This document shows positions 27,001 to 35,358 of a stretch of 64,000 bases of DNA, in pieces. The notes beneath the pieces were generated by a model. The model had not been told where the DNA came from, searched no databases, and saw only the letters and a program-made list of their open reading frames with translations. This stretch comes from Pseudomonas sp. Irchel 3E13 (GTDB lineage: Bacteria > Pseudomonadota > Gammaproteobacteria > Pseudomonadales > Pseudomonadaceae), in the NCBI RefSeq assembly GCF_900187455.1, contig NZ_FYDX01000011.1, positions 124,001-188,000 of the forward strand, given 5' to 3'. Within the stretch, counting starts at the first letter, position 1. The number at the start of each line of letters is the position of its first letter. The position numbers were made by a program, and so were the translations under genes.

Positions 27001-28425
27001 TTATTTGCGATTCGCCACCTTGCGCGTCCGGGAGGACTCCAACGCCTCCCGCTCCCGGTCGAAGGCCAGGAAGTACTTGTTGACGCTATTAACATAGCTG
27101 ACCGGCCCCATTCCTACCTGCTCAAGGGCCACCCGCTCCACCTGGAAGAACCACTGGTTGTGATTGAGGCCGCGGCGGCGGGCCTCGGCGCGCATCGCCT
27201 GGACCCGTTCGGGCCCGAGGTTGTAGGCCGCCAGCACGAAGGCCATGCGCTCGCGCTCGTTGAGCTGGTTGCTGGCAAAGAACTTGCGGCGGATCAGCGC
27301 CAGGTAGCGGGCGCTGGCCTGGACATTGCCGTCGACGCTGTTGATATCACTGACCCCGACCCGCTGCGCGGCGCTCGGAGTCATCTGCATCAGGCCGTGG
27401 GCACCACCGGCACCGCGGGCGGCGGGATTGAGCGAGGACTCCTTGAACGCCAGCGCGGCGAGGTTGAGCCAGTCGAGGTTCTGCGCCTCGGCGTGCTTCT
27501 GCAGGACCGGACGCAGGTTGTCGAGGCGCTGGCGGTTGGCCTTGGCCAGCGGGTAGTGAACCTTGTACAGACGGCGGTAGATGCGCTCGAAGGCCACGTC
27601 CTGGTCCGCCGGCACGCGGTATTCCTGAAGGAAGCGGTCGACGCTGGCGTGCAGCATCACCGCGTCGCGGCGCATGTACCAGTGCATGTTCTCCGGCGCG
27701 GTCAGGCTGACCCGGCGCTGGATCTGCAACTTGGGCATGACCTTGCTCCAGCGCTCGGCGATCGGCTGCTCCACCACGGTGAGCGGCAGGATCCCGGCCT
27801 GGACCATCTCCAGCACGTCTTCGACCGCCAGGCTGGGGTCGATCCATTCCACCTTGATCGGCGCCAGCTTGCGCAGTGCCAGTTTCTGGTTGATTTCGTG
27901 CAAGGTGTCGCCGGCGGCGCTGGCGCTGGGCAGGGCCACGCTGCGGCCGGCAAGCTGCTCGACCTTGCCGTAGACCCGCTCGCCCTTGCGCCCCACCAGC
28001 ACCAGCGGCACCTGGGTCATCACCGGGTCGCTGGAGCTGACGCCACGGATCGACACCGGATCGAGCAACTCACCCGGCGCCACCAGATCGCCTTCGCCGC
28101 GCTGCAGGGCGCTGATCAACTGGTCCTTGGCCTTGGGAATCAACTTCAGACGCAGTTCCTGGCCGTCACGGGCGCGGGCATTAAGGTAATGTTCGAAGGC
28201 GCGCAGGCGGTGGTATTCAACGCCATAGGACTGGCCCTTGACCTCGCCGGAGCTGTTGCGGCTCTGGTTGACCAGCACCCGCAGTTCGCGGCTGGCGCGG
28301 ATTTGTGCGAGGTCGCGGGTCTTGTCGTTGCTGACCACCTGCGGCGGACCGGGCAGGCGCGCGCTGGCCGACCCTGGCAGCAGCAGTCCGGTACACAGCA
28401 GAATCATCAGTAACGCTCGCGTCAT
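27001..28425 (-). CDS. Exported lytic transglycosylase with solute-binding-like domain (MltF type)
   Basis: 474 aa from the ATG at 28425 (GGAG six bases upstream), starting with signal peptide MTRALLMILLCTGLLLPGSA. Residues about 45-270 resemble a type-3 periplasmic solute-binding domain (ELRVLVNQSRNSSGEVKGQS). Residues about 315-450 are a Slt domain with ALAFKESSLNP, whose glutamate is the catalytic acid, then GAHGLMQMTPSAAQRVGV and FVLAAYNLGPERV. The domain order is that of MltF, which cleaves peptidoglycan glycan strands to 1,6-anhydro ends. No clear lipobox is seen, so it may be soluble in the periplasm. It is divergent from tatD. Confidence 0.88.
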   Translation of the reverse strand: MTRALLMILLCTGLLLPGSASARLPGPPQVVSNDKTRDLAQIRASRELRVLVNQSRNSSGEVKGQSYGVEYHRLRAFEHYLNARARDGQELRLKLIPKAKDQLISALQRGEGDLVAPGELLDPVSIRGVSSSDPVMTQVPLVLVGRKGERVYGKVEQLAGRSVALPSASAAGDTLHEINQKLALRKLAPIKVEWIDPSLAVEDVLEMVQAGILPLTVVEQPIAERWSKVMPKLQIQRRVSLTAPENMHWYMRRDAVMLHASVDRFLQEYRVPADQDVAFERIYRRLYKVHYPLAKANRQRLDNLRPVLQKHAEAQNLDWLNLAALAFKESSLNPAARGAGGAHGLMQMTPSAAQRVGVSDINSVDGNVQASARYLALIRRKFFASNQLNERERMAFVLAAYNLGPERVQAMRAEARRRGLNHNQWFFQVERVALEQVGMGPVSYVNSVNKYFLAFDREREALESSRTRKVANRK

Positions 28426-28590
28426 CCGGGCTCCGGTCACTGGCCGCGATGGGGTGTCAGGGGTCATATTCTGCAGCCGGTCCATGACAATTGACCGCAA
28501 AAGACCGCGACAACTCATTGAAGTTCTTGTGTTTATTGATATTTTTTGGCGCAACCAGCGCCCATCTGCGGCAAATTCCGAGGTAGCACC

Positions 28591-29397
28591 ATGCAACTCA
28601 TCGACATCGGCGTCAATCTGACCAACTCCAGTTTCGCCGGCAAACACCAGGCCATTCTCGAGCGCGCCGAGGCTGCGGGCGTGCGGCAAATGCTGCTGAC
28701 CGGCACCAGCCTGGCGGGCAGCGAAGAGGCGCTGGAGCTGTGCCAGCAGTTGGACGAGAGCGGCCAGCGGCTGTTTTCCACCGCGGGTGTTCACCCCCAC
28801 GACGCCAGCCACTGGGACGCCGAAAGCCCGCGCCGTTTGCGCCAGTTGCTGGAGCAGCCGCGGGTGCGGGCGGTGGGTGAATGCGGGCTGGATTTCAACC
28901 GCGATTTCTCGCCGCGCCCGCAACAGGAAAAAGCCCTGGAAGACCAGTTGGCCCTGGCGGTTGAACTGCAGATGCCGGTGTTCCTGCATGAGCGCGACGC
29001 CAGCGAGCGCCTGCTGCATATCCTCAAGGACTACCGCGACCACCTCACCGCCGCCGTGGTGCACTGCTTCACCGGCGAGCGCGAGGCACTGTTCGGTTAC
29101 CTCGACCTCGACCTGCACATCGGCATCACCGGCTGGATCTGCGACGAACGCCGCGGCACCCACCTGCATCCACTGGTGGCCAGCATCCCCGAAGGCCGGC
29201 TGATGCTGGAAAGCGATGCGCCCTACCTGCTGCCGCGCAGCCTGCGGCCAAAGCCGAAAAGCGGGCGCAACGAACCCGCCTTTCTCCCGGAAGTGTTGCG
29301 CGAAGTTGCCCTCCATCGGGGTGAGTCAGTGGAGCAGGTGGCAGCCCACACGACCCACTGTGCACAGCGCTTTTTCAGCCTGCCCGAGCTGGCTTGA
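28591..29397 (+). CDS. tatD: TatD family metal-dependent hydrolase/deoxyribonuclease
   Basis: 268 aa from the ATG at 28591 (GAGGTAG upstream). The N-terminus MQLIDIGVNLTNSSFAGKHQ matches TatD itself, which lacks the HxH of the YcfH/YjjV branches. Metal-ligand regions follow: TAGVHPHDAS, VGECGLDFNRDFSPRPQQ, PVFLHERDAS, VHCFTGERE and LESDAPYLLPR. TatD is a 3'-5' DNA exonuclease involved in repair of oxidative damage and, despite its name, is not needed for Tat export. No tat genes are nearby. Likely monocistronic. Confidence 0.92.
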   Translation: MQLIDIGVNLTNSSFAGKHQAILERAEAAGVRQMLLTGTSLAGSEEALELCQQLDESGQRLFSTAGVHPHDASHWDAESPRRLRQLLEQPRVRAVGECGLDFNRDFSPRPQQEKALEDQLALAVELQMPVFLHERDASERLLHILKDYRDHLTAAVVHCFTGEREALFGYLDLDLHIGITGWICDERRGTHLHPLVASIPEGRLMLESDAPYLLPRSLRPKPKSGRNEPAFLPEVLREVALHRGESVEQVAAHTTHCAQRFFSLPELA

Positions 29398-29492
29398 CAC
29401 ATATCAAGATTTATTGCTGATTAGTCGAACAGAATGCTGGCACCTTGCCAAAAAACTTTCCGCTTAAACGCTTAACTCAGAGAAGACCTACC

Positions 29493-30971
29493 ATGGGTGC
29501 CTGGCTTAGCAATATCTCCCTGAAGTACAAGTTCTGGGCTGTCAACGCGGTCGCTTTCGTCACCACGCTGTTCCTGGTGTTGTACGCGGTGTTCCTCGAA
29601 CAGCAGGCGCGTGTGGAAGAAGCCCAGAGCCGGGCCGTCGCCGAAGCACGCTTGCTGGCCGCCTGGCCGGCGGGACAGGCGTTGCCGCAGAGCCCGCACG
29701 TCCTGACCTTCACCCCCGGTCAGGTGCCCAACTACCAGGGCAAGCCCCTCGAATCCGTGGCCAACGCCAGCGGTTGGGTGACGATCGAGCCCTATGCGGT
29801 CTTCGGCGATGATCCGCTGGCCGGTGCCCAGGTCATCAGCCGTGACGGCCAGCGGGTCGCCGTGCTGGCGCCGTCGCCGAGCTTCGTGCAGGTCTACGGC
29901 GACCGCTTCGGCAACTACGCGGTGTGCGTGCTGATCCTGATGCTGGCGATGCTCTGCGCCTCCCAGTTGCTGATCCGTTTCCTGCTCGCCCAGCTCAACA
30001 TCCTCAAGGACGTGATGCTGCACGTCGAGAAGACCGGCGACCTCTCGGCCCGGGTGCCGCTGGCCTGCCACGACGAGATCGGGCAGATGGCCACGGCCTT
30101 CAACGCCATGCAGACCACCTACCACCGCGTGGTGAACACCGTCGCGCTCACCGCCGCGCAACTCGATTCCGGTGCCGCGCGCCTGGCCTCCAGCATGAGC
30201 GATGTGCGCCACGGCATGCTTGGCCAGCAGAGCGAAACCGACCAGGCAGCCACGGCGATCAACGAGATGTCCGCGACCGTCTACCACATCGCCCAGCATG
30301 CCGGCGCCACCCGCGACCTGTCGCAGACCGCCGACACCCTGGCCGGCAGCGGCCAGCAAGTGGTCAGCCGGGTGCAGACCTCCATCGCCGGGCTGTCCAG
30401 CGGCGTGCAGCAGACCGCCGAGATGATTCGCCAACTGGCCGAGGACAGCCAGAAGATCAACGGCGTGGTCAATGTGATCCACAGCATCGCCGAACAGACC
30501 AACCTGCTCGCCCTCAACGCCGCCATCGAGGCTGCCCGTGCCGGCGACCTGGGCCGTGGCTTCGCGGTGGTGGCGGATGAAGTGCGCAACCTGGCCAAGC
30601 GGGTACAAAGCTCGACCGACGAAATCACCGATATGGTTTCGGCCTTGCAGGCCGGGACCCGCGACGCAGTGGAGTTCATGACCGAAAGCTCGTTCAAGGC
30701 CGACGATTGCGTCAAACAAGCGCAGGAAGCCGGCGAAGCCCTGGCAGAAATCACCGCGGCGGTGGCGCAGATGCGCGAGAGCAACACCCAGATCGCCGCG
30801 GCGGCCGAAGAGCAGAGCCATGTGGCCGAGGAAATGAATCGCGCCGTGGTGAGCATTCGCGACGTGACCGAAGACACGGTGCAGCAGACGGTGTCGTCGG
30901 CGACCACCAGCGATGAACTGGCAACCCTGGCCGGGGAATTGAACAAGGTGATCGGGCAGTTGAAGTTGTAG
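29493..30971 (+). CDS. Methyl-accepting chemotaxis protein
   Basis: 492 aa from the ATG at 29493. Two transmembrane helices (about residues 12-34 and 145-168) enclose a periplasmic segment of only about 110 residues, smaller than the usual four-helix or Cache sensor, with no recognised ligand pocket. A HAMP domain (about 168-220) and the cytoplasmic signalling hairpin follow. The hairpin tip IAEQTNLLALNAAIEAARAG is the strictly conserved contact for CheA/CheW. The C-terminus ends IGQLKL without a CheR/CheB tether. Ligand unknown. Confidence 0.93.
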   Translation: MGAWLSNISLKYKFWAVNAVAFVTTLFLVLYAVFLEQQARVEEAQSRAVAEARLLAAWPAGQALPQSPHVLTFTPGQVPNYQGKPLESVANASGWVTIEPYAVFGDDPLAGAQVISRDGQRVAVLAPSPSFVQVYGDRFGNYAVCVLILMLAMLCASQLLIRFLLAQLNILKDVMLHVEKTGDLSARVPLACHDEIGQMATAFNAMQTTYHRVVNTVALTAAQLDSGAARLASSMSDVRHGMLGQQSETDQAATAINEMSATVYHIAQHAGATRDLSQTADTLAGSGQQVVSRVQTSIAGLSSGVQQTAEMIRQLAEDSQKINGVVNVIHSIAEQTNLLALNAAIEAARAGDLGRGFAVVADEVRNLAKRVQSSTDEITDMVSALQAGTRDAVEFMTESSFKADDCVKQAQEAGEALAEITAAVAQMRESNTQIAAAAEEQSHVAEEMNRAVVSIRDVTEDTVQQTVSSATTSDELATLAGELNKVIGQLKL

Positions 30972-31108
30972 AGCGTTCGAGGGCGTCACCGCTGCGGTTC
31001 GGCGCCCTCACCTATCCCTTTCCGTCATCAATCCCGTCAATTGGCCTCTCCCAAAGGCCAGAACTACTCTTCAGACACGCACCACCGAAAAGTCTGAGGA
31101 CATCTCAT

Positions 31109-31471
31109 ATGAGCAAACGCCTGCCCAACCTGCCCGCCTGGCAATGGCGTGGCTACTCCAACAATCACCGCAACCCGACCAATCTGGTCTTGCACCTGAT
31201 CGCCGTGCCGCTGTTCATCATCGGCACGCTGCTGGTGTTGTCGGGACTGTTCGAACTGGACCTGGGCGAGATCGCCGTGGGTGTGATCGGCCTGCTGGCG
31301 GGGCTGGGGCTGCAACGCCACGGGCATCGCCTGGAAGCCGAACAGCCGGAGCCGTTCAGCAACCGGCAGGATGCAGTGAAGCGCCTGCTCACCGAGCAGT
31401 TCGTCACCTTCCCGCGCTTTCTCTTCAGTGGTGCGTGGTGGCGCGCCTGGCGCGAACGCCACCGTCACTGA
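31109..31471 (+). CDS. DUF962 / Mpo1-like membrane protein
   Basis: 120 aa with two adjacent hydrophobic helices (about residues 26-46 and 50-68; LVLHLIAVPLFIIGTLLVLS). The opening YSNNHRNPTNLVLH, with histidine and paired asparagines, is typical of the DUF962/YGL010w family. Its yeast member Mpo1 is a dioxygenase acting on 2-hydroxy fatty acids; whether the bacterial protein does the same is unknown. A TGAGGA sits before the ATG. Its stop is only three bases from that of the thioesterase gene on the other strand. Confidence 0.82.
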   Translation: MSKRLPNLPAWQWRGYSNNHRNPTNLVLHLIAVPLFIIGTLLVLSGLFELDLGEIAVGVIGLLAGLGLQRHGHRLEAEQPEPFSNRQDAVKRLLTEQFVTFPRFLFSGAWWRAWRERHRH

Positions 31472-31474
31472 CAC

Positions 31475-32272
31475 TTAGGCGAACACAGTCACCGTCTGCC
31501 GGCTGATCGCCAACAGCTCGCCACGTGCGTCCCACATGGCTGCAGCAGTGTGGCCATAGCCATCACGGGCGTGCTCGATGTCTGCGCAGTATTGGCACCA
31601 GTCCAAAGTGCTGAGGCTGGCCACCGGCTGGACGAATTCGATGGTCCAGGTCAGGGTGCTGCCCGCTGCCGGTTTGCTCAGGTGCGGCAACAATGCCGGC
31701 GGCCAGGCGTCCACCAGCGCCAGCAGATGCGCTTCGGTCACCGGCTCTTCCACCGCGTCCTTCAAACGCACCCAACCGCCCATGCTGCGCAGCGGCTTGT
31801 TGCTGAACGGCATGGCGCCGATGCCCCAGCGCATGGACAGGTAGCGGATGTATTCCGGGGTTGCGCCGGGGATGTACGGCAGTTCCGGACTGGAGTCTTC
31901 CAGGCTTTTCATTTCCCTCGCCGGCAACGCCGGCACATCGATGACCGAGGTACGCCCGGCGCCGAAGCTGCCCTGGATCAGGGTCACGGTCTGGCCGTTC
32001 TGGATTGCCCGGCCCAGCAGCGAACTCACTGCGCGGCCCTCGCGGAGCATTTCCACTTCAAAACTGATGGGCACGCCCGGCTCGGCGGGGCCGACGAAGG
32101 TGATGGCCAACGAACGCACCGGACGCTCCGGCGACACCTTGGCGTGCATGGCCTCATAGACCAGCGCCGCCATCAGACCGCCGAAACAGGCGCGGCCTTG
32201 TGCCCACTCGGCGGGAATGACCACTTCCTGCGGGCGCTGACGGACAGCGGTGAGCAGCTGGGAAAAATTCAT
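31475..32272 (-). CDS. Acyl-CoA thioesterase-like protein (TesB-type double hotdog)
   Basis: 265 aa from the ATG at 32272 (MNFSQLLTAVRQRPQEVVIP). The protein has two hotdog halves: a first half with GRACFGGLMAALVYEAM and RSLAITFVGPAEPGVPISFEVEMLREGRAVSSL, and a second half with LTWTIEFVQPVASL and GYGHTAAAMWDARGELLAISRQ. This is the TesB/4HBT_3 layout. The substrate chain length cannot be told. An upstream in-frame extension (to 32347) has no similarity. It is tandem with the CHAD gene. Confidence 0.87.
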   Translation of the reverse strand: MNFSQLLTAVRQRPQEVVIPAEWAQGRACFGGLMAALVYEAMHAKVSPERPVRSLAITFVGPAEPGVPISFEVEMLREGRAVSSLLGRAIQNGQTVTLIQGSFGAGRTSVIDVPALPAREMKSLEDSSPELPYIPGATPEYIRYLSMRWGIGAMPFSNKPLRSMGGWVRLKDAVEEPVTEAHLLALVDAWPPALLPHLSKPAAGSTLTWTIEFVQPVASLSTLDWCQYCADIEHARDGYGHTAAAMWDARGELLAISRQTVTVFA

Positions 32273-32356
32273 GCGGACCTCGCCTACGGAAAAGTCCCAC
32301 GATCTTAAGAGGAGATAGCCCGCCCCAGCAGGCCGCATAACTGCCAATTCAGCGCA

Positions 32357-33124
32357 TTATCGTTCGTCGATATGCTTCAGCAGGGCGTTCAGGGTCTTGT
32401 CCGCGCGCTGTTCGGCTTCGACAAGCTGCGCCTGCCACTGCGGCACGAGGGCGGCCAGGTCAGGCTGCTTTTCGGCCTGGGTCAGCCATTGCAGCAGGTC
32501 GTGCCAGTGGCCGAGGTCGTCCTGGGCGCGCTTGAGCGAGGCGCGCATCGAACGCTTCAGCCGTCCCAGTTGCGGGTAGGCTTCGGCGCCGTAACGCGAG
32601 CGCTTGATCAGCAGGCGCAGGCGATGGCGGTCATGGGCCGGGTCGTGCATGGCTTTGACGATGTTCTTCCATTGCTTGTCCAGGCGCTTCTCGATGCGCT
32701 TGCGCAGGTCCGGCACCAGCTTCTGATGTTCGATGGCGCGGAGGAAAGCCGGGAAGGCATCAATGATCGCCAGCAGTTTGTGCAACTGGGTGCTGGCCGC
32801 CACGGCGGCGAAGGTCGCGCCCTCGCCCGCCAGACGCCGCTGCGCCGCATCCGGCTGCTGGCGTTCGAACAGTTGCTCGGCGAGCACTTCGCGGTCGCGC
32901 AGCGGCGTGGTCATGTCGCCCACCGCCTTGGCCGCGCTCTCCAGTTGATCGACCCCGGGCAAGCCGCGCAGCGGTCGCAGCAGGCTGCGCAGGCGCCGCA
33001 CGTTGGTGCGTAGGTCGTGCAACGCTTCGCTGTCAGTGTTTTCCGCGAGGCGTGCCTGACAGGCCAGCAGACGAACGTGCAAGCCAAGCACCTGGGCAAC
33101 GACATGATCGAACATCTGCGACAT
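32357..33124 (-). CDS. CHAD domain protein
   Basis: 255 aa, nearly all one CHAD domain, a helical bundle with conserved histidines and basic residues thought to bind polyphosphate. Visible are ALHDLRTNVRRLRSLLRPLR near residue 40 and DPAHDRHRLRLLIKRSRYGAE near residue 150, the two symmetrical core helices. Start taken at 33124 (MSQMFDHVVAQVLGLHVRLL). No CYTH (adenylate cyclase-like) partner domain is attached. It follows a small lipoprotein gene by 14 bp, so the two are probably co-transcribed. Confidence 0.88.
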   Translation of the reverse strand: MSQMFDHVVAQVLGLHVRLLACQARLAENTDSEALHDLRTNVRRLRSLLRPLRGLPGVDQLESAAKAVGDMTTPLRDREVLAEQLFERQQPDAAQRRLAGEGATFAAVAASTQLHKLLAIIDAFPAFLRAIEHQKLVPDLRKRIEKRLDKQWKNIVKAMHDPAHDRHRLRLLIKRSRYGAEAYPQLGRLKRSMRASLKRAQDDLGHWHDLLQWLTQAEKQPDLAALVPQWQAQLVEAEQRADKTLNALLKHIDER

Positions 33125-33138
33125 GGGGCCGTACCTCA

Positions 33139-33417
33139 TCAACGTCCGGCGCGGGACTCACGGATATAGAAACGGGCTTTCTCGGCTTTCTGGGTGCACC
33201 CTTCGAAGGCTTCGAACTGCTGTTGGGTCTTGGCGCCGGTCAGCAGCGACAGGGCCTTGGAATAACTGACCGTTCCGGCGAAGCCCTCGGCCTTGGCCAG
33301 GTCGAGCTCCTTCCAGGCGGCGTCGAGCTGGCTGCCGCAACTGTCGCGATAGGCCGTCTTGCCCGCGCAACCCGCCAGGGCCACAACAATCAGGGACAGG
33401 GTGATCAGGGCTTTCAT
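33139..33417 (-). CDS. Small lipoprotein of 92 aa
   Basis: Begins MKALITLSLIVVALAGCAGK with a lipobox LAGC (Cys17) for lipid attachment. The mature part is helical and charged (QLDAAWKELDLAKAEGFAGT) with two further cysteines (DSCGSQ and EGCTQK) that could form a disulfide. I do not recognise a named family. It lies 14 bp upstream of the CHAD gene in the same direction and is divergent from the patatin gene, suggesting a two-gene unit. Confidence 0.82.
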   Translation of the reverse strand: MKALITLSLIVVALAGCAGKTAYRDSCGSQLDAAWKELDLAKAEGFAGTVSYSKALSLLTGAKTQQQFEAFEGCTQKAEKARFYIRESRAGR

Positions 33418-33582
33418 CGGTGTTACCTCGAAGATGGGAAAAGTCGTGTCGGCATGTTCGACGGCGGGCGTACGCAAAAGTGCCCTGTTCAGCGTAGCCC
33501 AGCGCAGACGACGATTGAAGCGCAACCCGAAACAGGCGCATTCTCGGGTCATCAAAACGGCGATCGACCTAGGGGCGCAATC

Positions 33583-34647
33583 ATGAAAAAGCGCGTAGCG
33601 CTGGTGTTGGGCTCGGGCGGGGCCCGGGGGTATGCGCATATCGGCGTGATCGAGGAAATCGAACGGCGCGGTTACGAGATTTCCTGTATCGCCGGCTGCT
33701 CCATGGGCGCGGTGGTTGGCGGGATCTACGCTGCCGGCAAGCTGGACGAATACCGCAACTGGATCGAGAGCCTGGACTACCTCGACGTGCTGCGCCTGGT
33801 GGACGTGAGTTTCCGCCTGGGCGCGATCCGTGGCGACAAGGTTTTCGGACAGATCCGCAAGATCGTCGGCGAAATCAATATCGAGCAGTTGCGCATTCCC
33901 TACACGGCGGTGGCCACGGACCTGACCAACCAGCAGGAAATCTGGTTCCAGGAAGGCTGCCTGCATCAGGCGATGCGGGCCTCGGCGGCGATTCCCAGCC
34001 TGTTCACCCCGGTGGTCCAGGGCAACCGCACGCTGGTCGATGGCGGCATTCTCAATCCGCTGCCGATCATCCCGGTGGTGTCCAGCCACAGTGACCTGAT
34101 CATCGCGGTCAACCTCAACTCCACCAACCAGAAGCAATACCAGTTGCCGGTGATCGAGCGGCCGCCGGCGTTCAAGCTGCGCTTCGACAACCTGATCAGT
34201 TCGCTGGGCTCGCGCCTGCCGTTCCGGCGCAAACAGGCCGAGGTCTTGCTCGGGCTGGAAAAGGAGCTGGCGCAAGAGCTGGAACAGGACCTGGCGATCG
34301 AGGCGACGCAAGTGCCCAATCCCTGGCTGGCAGACGCCGCCAGCCCCAAGGCCCAGCAGCCCTCGGCGGCGCCGGAAAGCGACGGCGCGCCGAAGTCAGC
34401 GACCGGGTCGTTCATTGTCGATAACGTCGGGCCGGCGTCGTTGCTGGATCTGATCAACCAGAGTTTCGAAGTGATGCAGACCTCGCTGGCACAGTACAAG
34501 ATCGCCGGCTATCCGCCGGATGTGCTGATCAACGTGCCGAAGCGGGTGTGCCGGTTTTTCGAGTTCTACAAAGCGCCGGAGCTGATCGCACTGGGGCGGG
34601 AAATTGCGCGGGATACGCTGGATAACTATGAGGCGGAGCGGCGGTGA
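33583..34647 (+). CDS. Patatin-like phospholipase (RssA type)
   Basis: 354 aa from the ATG at 33583 (MKKRVALVLGSGGARGYAHI). The oxyanion loop GSGGARG, the nucleophile elbow GCSMG (Ser40) and the DGG dyad (Asp153) are all present, so it should be an active Ser/Asp acyl hydrolase. After the patatin domain (about residues 5-195) comes a region of about 150 residues with a low-complexity Ala/Pro linker, then a conserved helical end (LLDLINQSFEVMQTSLAQYK). No signal peptide; cytoplasmic. It converges with kdpE, 12 bp apart. Confidence 0.9.
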   Translation: MKKRVALVLGSGGARGYAHIGVIEEIERRGYEISCIAGCSMGAVVGGIYAAGKLDEYRNWIESLDYLDVLRLVDVSFRLGAIRGDKVFGQIRKIVGEINIEQLRIPYTAVATDLTNQQEIWFQEGCLHQAMRASAAIPSLFTPVVQGNRTLVDGGILNPLPIIPVVSSHSDLIIAVNLNSTNQKQYQLPVIERPPAFKLRFDNLISSLGSRLPFRRKQAEVLLGLEKELAQELEQDLAIEATQVPNPWLADAASPKAQQPSAAPESDGAPKSATGSFIVDNVGPASLLDLINQSFEVMQTSLAQYKIAGYPPDVLINVPKRVCRFFEFYKAPELIALGREIARDTLDNYEAERR

Positions 34648-34659
34648 GGCCACCAAGCC

Positions 34660-35358
34660 TCAGACCGGCTCCTGCCCAACCAACCGATACCCCACCCCCG
34701 GCTCGGTCACGATAAACCGCGGCGCGGTCGGGTCATCCCCGAGTTTCTGCCGCACATGGGCCACGACGATGCGCAGGTAATGCGTGTCGTCGACATGGGT
34801 CGGTCCCCAGATGTCCTTGAGCAACTGCTGCTGGGTGATGACCCGCCCGGGATGCCGTGCCAGTTGCGCCAGCAAGGCGTATTCCTTGCGGGTCAGCGCC
34901 ACCTCTTCGCCGTCGAGGGTCACGCGCCGGTACGCCAGGTCCACGGTCAACGCGCCGAAACTGCACGCCGCCTGCGGCGCAGCCGCCTGGGGCACCTGGC
35001 GCAGCAGCGCGCGGACCCTGGCAAGAAACTCCTGGATGCCGAACGGCTTGGTCACGTAGTCATTGGCGCCGCTGTCCAGCGCCCGGACTTTCTCGCCCTC
35101 GCTGGCCCGAACCGACAACACCAGCACCGGCACCGCGCTCCATTCGCGCAGTTCGCGCAATACGTCCTGGCCGTCCATGTCCGGCAAGCCGAGGTCGAGC
35201 ACCACCAGGTCCGGGCGGGACAACGCCGCCTGGCTCAGGCCCTCGGCGCCGGTCCCCGCTTCGAGCACTTTGTAGCCCTGGGAGCTGAGGCTGATACGAA
35301 GGAATTTGCGGATCTGCGGTTCATCGTCGATGACCAGCAGGGTCGCGGTCTGGCTCAT
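34660..35358 (-). CDS. kdpE: Response regulator KdpE
   Basis: An OmpR-type regulator of 232 aa. The receiver (about residues 1-120) contains VIDDEPQ and the phospho-acceptor in LVVLDLGLPDMDG; the winged-helix DNA-binding domain (about 130-230) contains LTRKEYALLAQLARHPGRVI and DTHYLRIVVAHVRQKLG. KdpE, phosphorylated by KdpD, activates kdpFABC when potassium is low. The start ATG at 35358 overlaps the kdpD stop by four bases. Confidence 0.95.
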   Translation of the reverse strand: MSQTATLLVIDDEPQIRKFLRISLSSQGYKVLEAGTGAEGLSQAALSRPDLVVLDLGLPDMDGQDVLRELREWSAVPVLVLSVRASEGEKVRALDSGANDYVTKPFGIQEFLARVRALLRQVPQAAAPQAACSFGALTVDLAYRRVTLDGEEVALTRKEYALLAQLARHPGRVITQQQLLKDIWGPTHVDDTHYLRIVVAHVRQKLGDDPTAPRFIVTEPGVGYRLVGQEPV

